Shown here piece after piece: positions 48,036 through 58,029 of a stretch of DNA of 64,000 bases; position 1 is the stretch's first letter, and the number at the start of each line of letters is the position of its first letter. Source of the DNA: Methanoplanus endosymbiosus (lineage in GTDB: Archaea > Halobacteriota > Methanomicrobia > Methanomicrobiales > Methanomicrobiaceae); the NCBI RefSeq assembly GCF_024662215.1, contig NZ_CP096115.1, positions 1,488,001 through 1,552,000 of the forward strand, in the 5' to 3' direction. The translations under genes and the position numbers were made by a program. The notes under the pieces were generated by a model. It saw nothing but the letters and a program-made list of their open reading frames with translations, was not told where the DNA came from and searched no databases.

Positions 48036-48875
48036 TTAGAGGTCCCGGATGACAAAAACCCTCCAGTTATTATCCCACATATCAACTGTCGTCCAGAAGG
48101 CCTCTTTCCTGATCTTCTTATCAAATCCCGTATCATAGAAGCTGTACTCATAACTGCCGGACCACTCTTCCGAGTACAGCCGGGCAAAGATTAATATCTC
48201 CGGAAAATCCTCATATTCAGGATTTCCAAATGTTTCCTTACCAACCTCTTCAGGATCTGGATCGTATAAAATAAGCCCTCCGGGCTGCGCAGCCATAGCT
48301 GAAAATCCGGTACGCAGATTTAAATTTTCTGCACTCTCACGTACCAGTTCAGACGGAAGGAAAGAGAGGCTGACAAAACCTCTGTATCTCCCTTCAGAAT
48401 CAAATACCGGATAATAAAGAGCAGAAGCATGGGTTTTGTCATGGAGGATAAAACTATCAGTCAGCATGGGCACTTTTATCTCAGTCTGCTCCCTCACACT
48501 TGACTGTGAGAGCAGATTCATGCCGGAAATATTCCCGCCTGCACCGGAATTATTTATTTTTACAGTCCCGGAACTGTCGATATAGACCACAGTATAAACA
48601 GCAGGATTTTCTGCAACAATTTTATCAAAGAATTCAGTTACAGATCTCTCATCGCCCCCATCTTCCGCGACCTTTCTGCCGCAGTCCTCTGTTATACTGC
48701 CAAGAGCTTTAAGGTCAGTACTGACATCCCCCTGAAAAGCCATCAGTTCTGAGAGTGCAGCATTCCGGTCGGCAATATCATCCGGACATTCACCGGCAGG
48801 ATTCACACATCCGCATGTGACAATAACAGAAAAAACCACGAGGCTTGAAATTACAAAGACCAGCAGATTCACCAT
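48036..48875 (-). CDS. Secreted or lipid-anchored cache-domain protein
   Basis: About 279 residues. A hydrophobic N-terminus ends in VTCGCVNP, a plausible lipobox-like site, and the rest is a cache-like extracellular sensor fold (YTVVYIDSSGTVKINNSGA; ALYYPVFDSEGRYRGFVSLSF; GGLILYDPDPEEVGKETFGNP). No output domain, so it may bind a small ligand for a partner. Start uncertain between ATG 48884 and ATG 48875 (GGGGA lies close to the latter). Convergent with nothing; single gene. Confidence 0.65.
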   Translation of the reverse strand: MVNLLVFVISSLVVFSVIVTCGCVNPAGECPDDIADRNAALSELMAFQGDVSTDLKALGSITEDCGRKVAEDGGDERSVTEFFDKIVAENPAVYTVVYIDSSGTVKINNSGAGGNISGMNLLSQSSVREQTEIKVPMLTDSFILHDKTHASALYYPVFDSEGRYRGFVSLSFLPSELVRESAENLNLRTGFSAMAAQPGGLILYDPDPEEVGKETFGNPEYEDFPEILIFARLYSEEWSGSYEYSFYDTGFDKKIRKEAFWTTVDMWDNNWRVFVIRDL

Positions 48876-48924
48876 ATTCCCCATTACCAAAAATTAGTTC
48901 CGGACAATATATCACTATTCTCAT

Positions 48925-50226
48925 TCAGGATTTTCTGAATACAACAATCCGGTTTGTATTTGTCCCTCTCTTTTTATTGCTCACTCCCCAGATGTTAGAG
49001 GTCTTGGTAAAGTTCTGCTCATTAATCAAAACTCCGGCACACTCAAATCCGGCATTGATCCCGACAGGAACTATATAATCATCAAGACGAATCTTACCTT
49101 TTCTGACCTCACCGACTTCAAAGGCAACCCAACCTCCCGGTTTTGTTATCCGGAAAAGTTCATGAAATACATCCTGCATACGGGATGACCATTCTGAGGC
49201 AGTACGTGCCATCGTGATCTTTTTCCCTATGGACTGTGCATCAAGAGAGTTAAACCAGCATCTCAGCCAGTTGTCATCGCGGTAATTAACAATGTCAAGA
49301 AACGGAGGGGAAGTTACTGTCAGGCTGATGCTCTCATCATCTATATGGGATGTCTCTGCCGCATCCTCATTCAGAAATACTGCATTTTCTCCTGCTGATC
49401 TCAGGTTAACAAGGGCCTTATCACCAATATCCTTCAGGAGTGACCTGCTCTTTTTTTTAACCAGCTCTCTTGTATCCCTGTATTCCGGAGACTGACCCCT
49501 CTTATCATTTATTTTGATCTGCCTCTCCGGCAGCACTGCCTGGTTTGGCGGCAGGGTATATACCGAGAAAAAACCGGGAGAATGACCGGTGAGACGGTTT
49601 GTTGCGACCATTCTTATCCAACGGTCAGTATGATCCTCATCCCCGGAATTTTTCCTTTCATCAAGGTAATTTTTCAGTGACATAATCTCTGATGCTGTCC
49701 TTTCATCATAAAACATAGAGAGATCAATATCAGGTGAGAGGTTGTAGTCATAGGGTACTGAATTCATCCTCTCTGTGATCTCTGCGACAGAAGGCGGATT
49801 CATCCGTGGTTCACATATTATTCTGCTTAACGGACTGATATCATTGGAGAGAACATTTCTTCCGAGAAGTGCTGCCTCTATTATGGTAGTGCCACGCCCT
49901 GTAAAGGGATCATACACTAAATCACCCTCATCTGTCAGGATTTTTATAAAAAATCCGGGAAGCTGCGGCTTAAAGCATGCCCGGTATGATATTTCATGAA
50001 GCCTCGATGCCGCTCTCTGCTTTGAGGTCCAGAATTCATTTGTGTAAACCGGAATTTCGGGATTTATGGCCGAAGAACTGACAGCTGTACTGCGGGCTTC
50101 ATTTCCGGCCACATCTTCAGAGATTATCAGCTCCTGATCTATTCCGCAGCTGCGGCTCCAATATTCTGAAAAAATAAAATCTGTTATATATTCGCGAAAC
50201 TCAGTGGCTGAATTAATTAATGGCAT
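48925..50226 (-). CDS. Orphan DNA methyltransferase (N4-cytosine/N6-adenine type)
   Basis: 433 residues from ATG 50226. SAM-binding motif DPFTGRGTT (106-114) precedes catalytic motif TSPPFLD (305-311), separated by a long target-recognition-like insert. A C-terminal GGWVAFEVGEVRKGKI follows. TSPPx is typical of N4-cytosine methylases, but this order is the reverse of M.PvuII-type enzymes. No restriction endonuclease is adjacent, so it is an orphan, with an epigenetic or protective role inferred. An RNA substrate (TRM11-like) is an alternative. An 11-codon upstream extension is open. Confidence 0.75.
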   Translation of the reverse strand: MPLINSATEFREYITDFIFSEYWSRSCGIDQELIISEDVAGNEARSTAVSSSAINPEIPVYTNEFWTSKQRAASRLHEISYRACFKPQLPGFFIKILTDEGDLVYDPFTGRGTTIIEAALLGRNVLSNDISPLSRIICEPRMNPPSVAEITERMNSVPYDYNLSPDIDLSMFYDERTASEIMSLKNYLDERKNSGDEDHTDRWIRMVATNRLTGHSPGFFSVYTLPPNQAVLPERQIKINDKRGQSPEYRDTRELVKKKSRSLLKDIGDKALVNLRSAGENAVFLNEDAAETSHIDDESISLTVTSPPFLDIVNYRDDNWLRCWFNSLDAQSIGKKITMARTASEWSSRMQDVFHELFRITKPGGWVAFEVGEVRKGKIRLDDYIVPVGINAGFECAGVLINEQNFTKTSNIWGVSNKKRGTNTNRIVVFRKS

Positions 50227-50296
50227 TCTGCTACAGTATTGCACCATATATAGAATCATTATAACTCCAACTTCCAGAAATATAAGCTCAGCAATG

Positions 50297-50308
50297 TATA
50301 AATATATA
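50297..50308 (+). promoter_or_regulatory. Box A promoter of trpB2
   Basis: TATAAATATATA is centred about 25 bases before ATG 50328, with no ribosome binding site after it, which predicts a leaderless trpB2 mRNA. Confidence 0.45.
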
Positions 50309-50327
50309 CAGGATCATACAACTTAGT

Positions 50328-51689
50328 ATGAAATCACGCATCATTCTTGATGAGAATGAGATACCAAAACAATGGTATAACATTCAGGCGGATATGCTAA
50401 ATATCCCAAAACCACCGATAAATCCTGCAACGATGAAGCCGGTAGGGCCGGATGACTTAAAGCCGATCTTTGCAGAAGAGCTTATCAGGCAGGAGATGAG
50501 CACAAAGAAATATATTGATATTCCGGATGAAGTCAGAGATATTCTCACCCAGTACAGGCCAAGCCCACTCTACCGTGCAAAAAGACTTGAGGAGAAACTG
50601 AAGACAACAGCAAAGATATACTTCAAATACGAGGGATTAAGCCCGCCGGGATCTCATAAAGCCAATACCGCCATTGCACAGGTATATTACAATGCAAAGC
50701 AGGGCATTGAGAGAATTTCAACTGAAACCGGGGCAGGACAATGGGGGTCTTCACTTGCATATGCAACACAGATCTTCGGCCTTGAGTGCATGGTCTATAT
50801 GGTCAGGGGCAGCTATGACCAGAAACCCTACAGAAAAATAATGATGGAGACCTGGGGAGCGCAGTGCTATCCAAGCCCGACAGATATGACAGATGCCGGA
50901 AGGGCAGTGCTGAAGAAAAATCCGGATACAGCCGGAAGTCTGGGCATTGCCATATCTGAAGCGGTTGAAGACGCTGCAAAGCATGACAATACCAACTATG
51001 CACTTGGTTCGGTCTTAAACCACGTATGTCTTCACCAGACAGTCATCGGACAGGAGACACAGAAGCAGCTTGAAATTGCGGAAGAGAAGGCCGATGTAGT
51101 AATCGCATGCGCAGGCGGCGGATCGAATTTTGCCGGAATTGCATTCCCGTATATAAGAGATCAGATCTCCGGCAAGGAAAGAGATACCGAAATCGTAGCA
51201 GTTGAGCCTTCTGCATGCCCGACCCTCACAAAAGGGCTGTACGCCTATGACTTCGGTGATGTGGCAGGCCTTACACCGATAATGATGATGTACACTCTGG
51301 GCCACGGCTTTATCCCGCCGGCAATCCATTCAGGCGGGCTGAGGTACCACGGAATGTCTCCACTGGTATCAAAACTACATGCAGACGGGTACATAAACGC
51401 AATCTCATATCACCAGAATGAGGTCTTTGAAGCGGCAGTTATGTTTGCAGGATGTGAAGGAATAATTCCCGCACCGGAGTCCGCACATGCCATAAAAGCA
51501 GCTGTTGATAAAGCCATTGAGTGCAGAAAGAACGGTGAGGAGAAGACCATAGTGTTTAACCTCAGTGGACACGGGCACTTTGATCTCTCATCATACCAGG
51601 CATTCCTCGCAGGAAAACTTCATGATTATGAATATCCTGCTGAACTGATAAAGGAATCACTTGGCGACCTGCCAAAGGTTGAGGTCTGA
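50328..51689 (+). CDS. trpB2: Tryptophan synthase beta-like protein, TrpB2 type
   Basis: 453 residues, longer than TrpB1 and with the TrpB2-specific N-terminus ([11 protein letters not shown], then [15 protein letters not shown]). The PLP lysine is Lys111 in [28 protein letters not shown] and LSGHGHFDL are further blocks. TrpB2 makes tryptophan from indole (or related reactions) and in many archaea lies apart from trpA, as here. It is followed by the COG3199 kinase with a short gap. Confidence 0.93.
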   Translation: MKSRIILDENEIPKQWYNIQADMLNIPKPPINPATMKPVGPDDLKPIFAEELIRQEMSTKKYIDIPDEVRDILTQYRPSPLYRAKRLEEKLKTTAKIYFKYEGLSPPGSHKANTAIAQVYYNAKQGIERISTETGAGQWGSSLAYATQIFGLECMVYMVRGSYDQKPYRKIMMETWGAQCYPSPTDMTDAGRAVLKKNPDTAGSLGIAISEAVEDAAKHDNTNYALGSVLNHVCLHQTVIGQETQKQLEIAEEKADVVIACAGGGSNFAGIAFPYIRDQISGKERDTEIVAVEPSACPTLTKGLYAYDFGDVAGLTPIMMMYTLGHGFIPPAIHSGGLRYHGMSPLVSKLHADGYINAISYHQNEVFEAAVMFAGCEGIIPAPESAHAIKAAVDKAIECRKNGEEKTIVFNLSGHGHFDLSSYQAFLAGKLHDYEYPAELIKESLGDLPKVEV

Positions 51690-51721
51690 AGACCGGAATG
51701 ATAACTCCAAAAAAAGAGATA

Positions 51722-52828
51722 ATGAGAAAGATTGGGTTTGTCATAAACCCTGTCGCCGGGATGGGCGGCAGGGTGGCACTAAAAGGCACAGACGGGATGG
51801 CTGATGCAGCAGTAAGCCTTGGTGCAGAACCTATGGCATATAAGCGGGCAAAGGTTTTTTTAGAGGCTCTGGACACCCATAAGCTTAGAAGGGAAGGTGC
51901 TGAATTCCTCACTGCCGGAGGTGATATGGGGGAGAATGCACTCAGGATAAGCGGAACTGAAAATATAAGGATAGTCCACATACCGGAAGAGAAGAGTTCT
52001 GCCGATGATACAAAAGAGTCATGCAGGCAGTTTAAAAAGGAAGGGGCAGATCTGATAGTATTCTGCGGAGGGGACGGCACTGCACAGGATGTGATATCAG
52101 TTACGGGAGAGGAGATACCTGTGCTTGGCATTCCTTCCGGGGTAAAGATGTACTCCGGAATTTTTGCCCGGAGTCCGGCTGCGGCTGCAAATATCATCAA
52201 CAACCCTGAAAAAACGGCTTACATTTCAGCAGAAGTTCTTGACATTGACGAGGATAAATACCGGGCAGGAAAACTGGAACTAAAACTCTTCGGGATCGCA
52301 AAAACACCCACGATTCCTGATATGACCCAGAGTTCAAAGATGCCTTCTTCCGGGAACGAAAAAGATGCTCAGAATGAAATTTCCGGATTTTTAACCTCAC
52401 TTTTCGCCAGAAAAACACTCTGCCTGATAGGTGCAGGTTCAACTGCAAAATCCCTGTGCAGTTCTGCTGAAGGGGAATGCACCCTTCTTGGAGTTGATGC
52501 CATGTACGAAGGAGAGATCATAAAAAGAGATCTATCTGAGAAGGACATTCTTGAACTTCTTGATGAATATGAGAGGGTAAAGATAATTGTAAGCCCCATA
52601 GGAGCACAGGGCTTTATTTTCGGCAGGGGAAACCAGCAGTTCTCTCCGGAAGTGCTTAAGAAAGCAGGGAGCAGAAACGTAATCGTCATCGCAACGCCCG
52701 CCAAACTGGAGATGACTCCCAGACTCTACATCGACACCGGAGACTCTTATGCCGATAATAGTTTTGGGGAGAGCATCCAGGTGATATGCGGATATGCGGC
52801 TGCAAGAAGAATACCCCTGATACATTAG
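51722..52828 (+). CDS. ATP-NAD kinase-like protein (COG3199)
   Basis: About 368 residues from ATG 51722 (MRKIGFVINPVAGMGG); ATG 51698 is an open alternative eight codons up. VFCGGDGTAQDVI carries the GGDG motif of NAD and diacylglycerol kinases, followed by GIPSGVKMYSGIFA. The C-terminal half (YERVKIIVSPIGAQGFIFGRGNQQFSPEVL) is characteristic of COG3199. The substrate is probably NAD or a related polyol; unproven. Confidence 0.87.
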   Translation: MRKIGFVINPVAGMGGRVALKGTDGMADAAVSLGAEPMAYKRAKVFLEALDTHKLRREGAEFLTAGGDMGENALRISGTENIRIVHIPEEKSSADDTKESCRQFKKEGADLIVFCGGDGTAQDVISVTGEEIPVLGIPSGVKMYSGIFARSPAAAANIINNPEKTAYISAEVLDIDEDKYRAGKLELKLFGIAKTPTIPDMTQSSKMPSSGNEKDAQNEISGFLTSLFARKTLCLIGAGSTAKSLCSSAEGECTLLGVDAMYEGEIIKRDLSEKDILELLDEYERVKIIVSPIGAQGFIFGRGNQQFSPEVLKKAGSRNVIVIATPAKLEMTPRLYIDTGDSYADNSFGESIQVICGYAAARRIPLIH

Positions 52829-52882
52829 TCAGTCACTGCTGTCCGCTTACAGATCAAACCTCCTTCAAAAACAGATAAAAAA

Positions 52883-52939
52883 GTCATTCATGAACCTGCG
52901 GGTTCACAGATGGCAGATGAAACAAATGTTTCATAGGAG
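52883..52939 (+). repeat. Two-hairpin 57-bp repeat, copy 2
   Basis: Matches 26066-26122 at 50 of 57 bases. Hairpin 1: TGAACC, loop TGCG, GGTTCA (perfect 6 bp). Hairpin 2: TGAAAC, AAAT, GTTTCA (perfect 6 bp). It ends 35 bases before the DUF1805 start, so it would lie in that gene's leader or promoter. Confidence 0.6.
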
Positions 52940-52974
52940 ACAGATTAAATTATATTAAGAGAGGATATTAACAG

Positions 52975-53274
52975 ATGACAGAATCAAAGATAGAAATATC
53001 CGGAAAAGAAGTCGAATGCTTTGAGATACCGATTGGAGATGTAAATCTCGTATTTGCAAAGAACGATAAAGGGCTTATCGGATGTGGTGCTTTTGATGTC
53101 ATAGCGCTTGAAAAGTTCTCATATGCAGCAGCAAAGGTGAAGCCATCAGGAAATTCCGTTAAAAATACAGAAGATCTCTTAAACGGTGAGATTGCCCTTG
53201 CAAACAAATTTGCAAAGGAGAAAGGCATAACTGAAGGCATGTCAGGCAGAGAAGCCATAGAAAAGCTGATCTGA
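52975..53274 (+). CDS. DUF1805 protein
   Basis: 99 residues matching DUF1805 throughout (IPIGDVNLVFAKNDKGLIGCGAFDV, then NTEDLLNGEIALANKFAKEKGITEGMSGREAIEKL). Small cytosolic protein, common in methanogens and some bacteria, function unknown. GAGAGG lies upstream. The two-hairpin repeat sits just upstream. Single gene. Confidence 0.88.
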   Translation: MTESKIEISGKEVECFEIPIGDVNLVFAKNDKGLIGCGAFDVIALEKFSYAAAKVKPSGNSVKNTEDLLNGEIALANKFAKEKGITEGMSGREAIEKLI

Positions 53275-53424
53275 AAATATTCCTGCCGGCAGAGACATAA
53301 AAAAAGATAAAACTGAGAGGGAATAACAGCCGGATTAGGGACAGCAGTTATTGCTGCCGGGAAATATTCTACTGCACTGAGGCAAAAAGACGGGTGTAAA
53401 TCCCGGATTTTCTGTGCGAATAAA

Positions 53425-53913
53425 TTATTCCAGTCTATTTTCAAGTGACTTTATCGAGTCAGTCATGGCCTTATTTCCGGGTTTCATAATCACAACCGGA
53501 ATGTCAACAATTCTCTCGACAAGTGAGGCCAGAACCGGTGCACAGACAATACCGCCTGCACCGTCCTTCTCGGCTTTAACGGCGGAGACGATACATTCCT
53601 CCAGAGAGTATGACGGATAGCCCTTTATCCTGTACTCCTTTCCCGCAGCAGTGATGCTTTTTGTATCAATATCATCCAGAAGAAATTTTGCACCGATTAC
53701 TGCCACAAACTCCCCGCCTGAAGGTTCAAATGCAGCACAAATTGCCTTTATTGTTGAAAATCTCGGATCACGTTCTCCGGATGTAATTTTATATATCGTT
53801 GCAGAAGGAATACCTGCCTTCTCAGAGAGATCTTTTATAGACATCCCTGTTCTCTTTAATTCATCTTCAAGGACGGTCTTAAAGTCATAATGAAATATTT
53901 TTCTGGAAAACAT
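53425..53913 (-). CDS. Helix-turn-helix transcriptional regulator with C-terminal CBS-free domain
   Basis: 162 residues from ATG 53913 (eight further upstream codons are open). Residues about 12-60 form an XRE-type helix-turn-helix (MSIKDLSEKAGIPSATIYKITSGERDPRFSTI). The C-terminal half (EECIVSAVKAEKDGAGGIVCAPVLASLVERIVDIPVVIMKP) resembles small-molecule-binding regions of archaeal regulators. Target unknown; probably co-transcribed with the upstream gene (62-base gap). Confidence 0.78.
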   Translation of the reverse strand: MFSRKIFHYDFKTVLEDELKRTGMSIKDLSEKAGIPSATIYKITSGERDPRFSTIKAICAAFEPSGGEFVAVIGAKFLLDDIDTKSITAAGKEYRIKGYPSYSLEECIVSAVKAEKDGAGGIVCAPVLASLVERIVDIPVVIMKPGNKAMTDSIKSLENRLE

Positions 53914-53975
53914 ATGATTAATACAGTAGTACCACATTATTTAAAAAAATTTACTTTGGGGAAAATTACCCCTCC

Positions 53976-54362
53976 TCAGTAGCAGTGAAAGATGCACTCT
54001 GTTTCATCATTATAGAGGTGATCAAATTCCAGATAGAAAAGTTCTGCCTCTGCCTCAAAACCCCTGATGTTTCCGGATTTAACATATTTGGATGCTTTAT
54101 TAAAATGCAGCCTAAGTGTCACGGCATCCCGGCCTTCGATTCCGGCGACTGTGAGCATATCCCCCATCGTTGAAAGTTCATCGGGAGACCGAATCTCAAG
54201 TATTTCACTATCTCCACACTCACAGAGTCCGTCTTTTTCATAAGCCAGTGGTTCAGTGACGGAGAGGAGTGATGCGGACCGGAAGGACTCTTCAACTGCG
54301 CCAAAAGTTACGCCCTTCTTTACCTCCAGGCATTGTACCCCATTTAAGCCGGCTTTCTTCAT
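53976..54362 (-). CDS. Hypothetical protein upstream of the regulator
   Basis: 128 residues, not recognised. Start set at ATG 54362 because GGTGAT lies four bases before it; ATG 54365 and 54374 are alternatives. The sequence is soluble, slightly acidic, with Cys residues in LCECGDSE and a C-terminal ECIFHCY. No motif named. Same strand and close to the regulator, so the regulator may control or be controlled with it. Confidence 0.6.
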   Translation of the reverse strand: MKKAGLNGVQCLEVKKGVTFGAVEESFRSASLLSVTEPLAYEKDGLCECGDSEILEIRSPDELSTMGDMLTVAGIEGRDAVTLRLHFNKASKYVKSGNIRGFEAEAELFYLEFDHLYNDETECIFHCY

Positions 54363-54504
54363 CATAATCACCATAAAGCTCTCAGTGTGTAATTGGAATT
54401 TGGATTAAATAAATGAATTATATGCCGGAGATTAACCGTTATAACCTTCAGGTTATACACAGAGAGCCGGATGATCTCAGTCAATAGAATATTACAGATC
54501 TCTT

Positions 54505-56316
54505 TCATATGGCATATTTATCCATATTCTCATTCAAAAATCCTGCGAGATCTGTAACTTCATGGATTGCACTTCCAATCTCCTCAATTGAGGCATTTGT
54601 CTCCTCTGCAAGGGCTGCAAGTTCATCCATTACATCATTTACTTCCTTTGTGAGGGTTGTTCCCTCATCAGTATCCCTTACAATATTATTCGCAATATCT
54701 GCCTGATCTTCAATCGCTGTCACAATATTACGGATGTCTTCATTCACTTCTTCAGCACTGAGGATGATATCATTCAGCCCGTCAATTGCCTCATTTACAC
54801 TATTGACACTCTCATGTATCTCTTCATTGGATTTTTTAATGAAGGAAACAGTCTTTTCACCTGAAACCTGGACAACTGAGACCACCTTTTCGATACTGTC
54901 CGTTGCCGACCTTGCTTCAGCGGCGAGATTTTTGACCTCACCGGCAACGACTGCAAAGCCCCTGCCGTGTTCACCGGCCCTTGCGGCTTCAATGGCTGCA
55001 TTAAGAGCAAGGAGATTGATCTGCCCGGTAATATTATTGATCAGCTTCAGCACATTTGAGACTTCATTAATCTGCCCGAATAGTGAATTTATCTCATCCT
55101 CACTCTCCTTTGCAATGGATTCCACGGCATTCATTTTATTTTTAGAGAGATCTCCGGCGAACTGTGCTTTGCGGCCCGTTTCTACAACCAGATTAGTCTT
55201 TTTATACACTTCATTCGAGGTTGAGGCGATCTCCTCATTTGAAGCTGATAGATCAGAGATCCGGTTATTAATATTCTCAATTTTTCCGTATAATTTTCCG
55301 GTAAGCTGAGCGGCTCCCGAACATGATGTGGCCACCTTCTCCGATGTCTTATAGACATCATCCGAACTTCTGCTCACCTCTGCACAGTTATTATCAATCT
55401 TTGAAACCGACTCAGAGACATCTGAGACAACCCCTGAAAAGGACTCGCCGACAGTGTTGAGGCTATTTTTAATGACAGCCATATCCCCTTTAAAATCGAG
55501 GTTCTCATCAACTCTTGCCCGGAAGTTATTTCTCTCAAATTCCTGGGATATCCTCCCGATCTCATTAATTGTTTTACCAATCTCATCTCCGGCTTTATTG
55601 ACACTGTTTTTAAGCAGGAGAAAATCACCCTGAAACTTATTCTCCCTGTCCATCACAACACTGAAGTCGCACTCCGAATAGCTCTCAAAGATCTTCATAA
55701 GCTCCTTAAAGAAAAGCCCGTATTCATCGAGGACATCATTGACACCGGATACGACCTTCTTTAATTCACCTTTATGCCACGAAGCTTCAATTCTTCCCCT
55801 GATGTCTCCTTTCCTGATATTATCACTGATATACAGGATGTCCTCAATTGCACGGGCATTGGCATCCTTCTGGTTGAAGATATTCATCGATGCCGGAAGA
55901 AGGCTCCCGATAACATTGATCAGGTTTCTCTCCTCTTTAAGAAAAGGCCCTTCATAATTCTCCACCTTCTCTTCAAGATAGAGCACATCAAGAGTGCCGG
56001 AGATTCCGTCAGAATCGGTAAATTCAACACTCTGAATCCAGGGAGTTTCCCTGTACCCCGGACTTCTGATATCAATATCCTTATACCTGAATCTCGCAAC
56101 CGTAATTTCGGGATACTGCCATCCGGGCGGGATCATATCAACCACATTTCTGAGAATATATTCCCTCTCAAGAGTTCTGTCAAAAAGTATTGCAGATATT
56201 CCGTTTACAAGGGCCTGCTCCTTCAGTCTTTCATTATACTGATATGCAAGCGTTTCAAGTTTTGTCTCCACCTTCTCATCTGCACTGAGCAGCTCCCTAA
56301 GTCCTTCAAATTTCAT
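54505..56316 (-). CDS. Methyl-accepting chemotaxis protein, cytosolic
   Basis: 603 residues without a transmembrane segment, so a soluble chemoreceptor. An N-terminal PAS/GAF-like sensory region (about 1-160) is followed by HAMP-like helices (about 165-300), then the signalling tip (EVSNVLKLINNITGQINLLALNAAIEAARAGE region around residues 420-455) and a C-terminal coiled coil with Glu/Gln methylation-type sites. No cheA, cheW or archaellum genes are in the window. The sensed signal is unknown. Confidence 0.9.
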   Translation of the reverse strand: MKFEGLRELLSADEKVETKLETLAYQYNERLKEQALVNGISAILFDRTLEREYILRNVVDMIPPGWQYPEITVARFRYKDIDIRSPGYRETPWIQSVEFTDSDGISGTLDVLYLEEKVENYEGPFLKEERNLINVIGSLLPASMNIFNQKDANARAIEDILYISDNIRKGDIRGRIEASWHKGELKKVVSGVNDVLDEYGLFFKELMKIFESYSECDFSVVMDRENKFQGDFLLLKNSVNKAGDEIGKTINEIGRISQEFERNNFRARVDENLDFKGDMAVIKNSLNTVGESFSGVVSDVSESVSKIDNNCAEVSRSSDDVYKTSEKVATSCSGAAQLTGKLYGKIENINNRISDLSASNEEIASTSNEVYKKTNLVVETGRKAQFAGDLSKNKMNAVESIAKESEDEINSLFGQINEVSNVLKLINNITGQINLLALNAAIEAARAGEHGRGFAVVAGEVKNLAAEARSATDSIEKVVSVVQVSGEKTVSFIKKSNEEIHESVNSVNEAIDGLNDIILSAEEVNEDIRNIVTAIEDQADIANNIVRDTDEGTTLTKEVNDVMDELAALAEETNASIEEIGSAIHEVTDLAGFLNENMDKYAI

Positions 56317-56701
56317 ATGACATCATCTAAAATATTTCAACTGCATTTGTCTCAAAACCCGGATTATAGTCAATTTATGTAACTCTCAATAATCAAGCTT
56401 GTTCTCCTTAAGCATATGACTTTAAAATTTGCAGTAATTTTAAAATGCCGCATTTATTCATTAAAGGATAACTTAACGAAACATAGGGAAGGACCATATT
56501 CACAAAATCCGGAGATTAAATATAAATCAAATTTCAGCTTTAATAGTGTCATTAAGAATTACAGATATATTAACCAAACTACATAATAATAAATAGAATA
56601 TATAGTTAAATGCCAGATCCGGCATTATGGAGAGAACAGGTGAAAAACAGAGAGATAAATATAAAAAAACGTCAGGATCTCTTCAGATTTAAAATACGGA
56701 A
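56317..56701. other. Intergenic region between the chemoreceptor and pgk
   Basis: About 385 very AT-rich bases upstream of the chemoreceptor start and downstream of pgk. Several box A-like sequences face the minus strand (for example around 56345-56360). No gene, RNA or repeat recognised. Confidence 0.4.
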
Positions 56702-57925
56702 TTAATTTTTATTCCCGAATATCTGCCAGGACTCCTCAAGGGCAACAACTGCGGGCAGTTTTTTTCCGGTTAAAAACTCAATACAGGCCCCGCCTCCGGT
56801 TGAGATATGGCTGAATTTATCATTAATACCAAGTGATTCAACAACAACTGCCGTATGACCTCCGCCGACAACCGAAAACTCCGCCTCAGCAGATGCCCTT
56901 AACAGTTCAAAAGTTCCGGTTGAGAAGATCTCCTCTTCAAAAACCCCGGCAGGACCATTAAATACAACAGTGCCGGAATTTTTGATTATTCCGGTAAACT
57001 CCGCAAGTGAATCTATGCCGAGGTCAAGAACAGGCAGATCCTGCGGGATTTTGTCCACCGGATATTCAGCTCTGATTCCTTCTTCCCGGACTGCCACATT
57101 ATCAGGAATTATAACCTTATCCTCATGTGCAGAGAGGATCTCCTTTGCTTTCTCAATCTCTGATATATAGCCAAGTTTTCGTATAAGCTCCATTGCAGGT
57201 TTTCCGACATTTATCCCTTTTGCAAATAAGAAGACATTTGCAACAACGCCGACGGCCATAACCTGATCGGCAATTCCTGAATCAAGGACATTTTTTGCTA
57301 CATCCAGAGAGTCATCCACCTTTGTTCCGCCAAGTACAAAGGTTACAGGAGATGGTGCATCAGTAAAGACTCTTGAAAGAGTCTTAACTTCCTTTTCCAT
57401 CAGAATTCCGGCAACAGATTTCATGGCAAACGGAAGGCCGACAATTGAGGGCTGTGACCTGTGAGCAGTGCCGAATGCATCATTTACAAAATAGTCGCCC
57501 ATCGAAGAGAGGCTCCTGACAAGATGAGTCTGTGCAGCTTCAGGCCCTGAAAGTTTAAGGATCTCTTCAGAACTGAACCTGATATTTTCAAGCATAAGAA
57601 CATCACCGGCATCCATTCTTTGTACAGCGTCCCTTGCGCACCGGCCGAATATGTCATCTATATACTTTACATGCCTGCCAATAAGCTTCTCAAGCTTATC
57701 AGCGTGGGCACTAAGAGTAGTAAAATCCTTTTTTCCCGGCCTGCTCTGATGTGCGAGAATTACACACTTTGCATCCTCAAGCGCCCTTACAGTAGGTAAA
57801 TGCTCCCTGAACCTTTTATCATCAAGAATCAGGCCGGAAGCAGGATCTATTGGTGAATTGAAATCCACACGAAGAAGTGCTGTCCCTTTGAGTGTATCAA
57901 GATCATTGAATGTACCGAATTTCAT
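56702..57925 (-). CDS. pgk: Phosphoglycerate kinase
   Basis: 407 residues from ATG 57925 (MKFGTFNDLDTLKGTALLRVDFNSP); the frame is open 32 codons further up without family similarity. Interconverts 1,3-bisphosphoglycerate and 3-phosphoglycerate, here mainly gluconeogenic. Visible: LRVDFNSP, LAHQSRPG, NDAFGTAHR, FVLGGTKVDDS, FNGPAGVFE, GGGHTAVV and STGGGACIEFL. Works with ppsA and feeds serA with 3-phosphoglycerate. Single gene. Confidence 0.96.
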   Translation of the reverse strand: MKFGTFNDLDTLKGTALLRVDFNSPIDPASGLILDDKRFREHLPTVRALEDAKCVILAHQSRPGKKDFTTLSAHADKLEKLIGRHVKYIDDIFGRCARDAVQRMDAGDVLMLENIRFSSEEILKLSGPEAAQTHLVRSLSSMGDYFVNDAFGTAHRSQPSIVGLPFAMKSVAGILMEKEVKTLSRVFTDAPSPVTFVLGGTKVDDSLDVAKNVLDSGIADQVMAVGVVANVFLFAKGINVGKPAMELIRKLGYISEIEKAKEILSAHEDKVIIPDNVAVREEGIRAEYPVDKIPQDLPVLDLGIDSLAEFTGIIKNSGTVVFNGPAGVFEEEIFSTGTFELLRASAEAEFSVVGGGHTAVVVESLGINDKFSHISTGGGACIEFLTGKKLPAVVALEESWQIFGNKN

Positions 57926-58029
57926 ACTTGCCCGCCACCGGAGAATAACTATTATTACATATATTGGTGCGGCACTGAAATATTGGTTTTCTTCCTGTGC
58001 CGGAATATTCAGGATCAGCACCCCGGATA

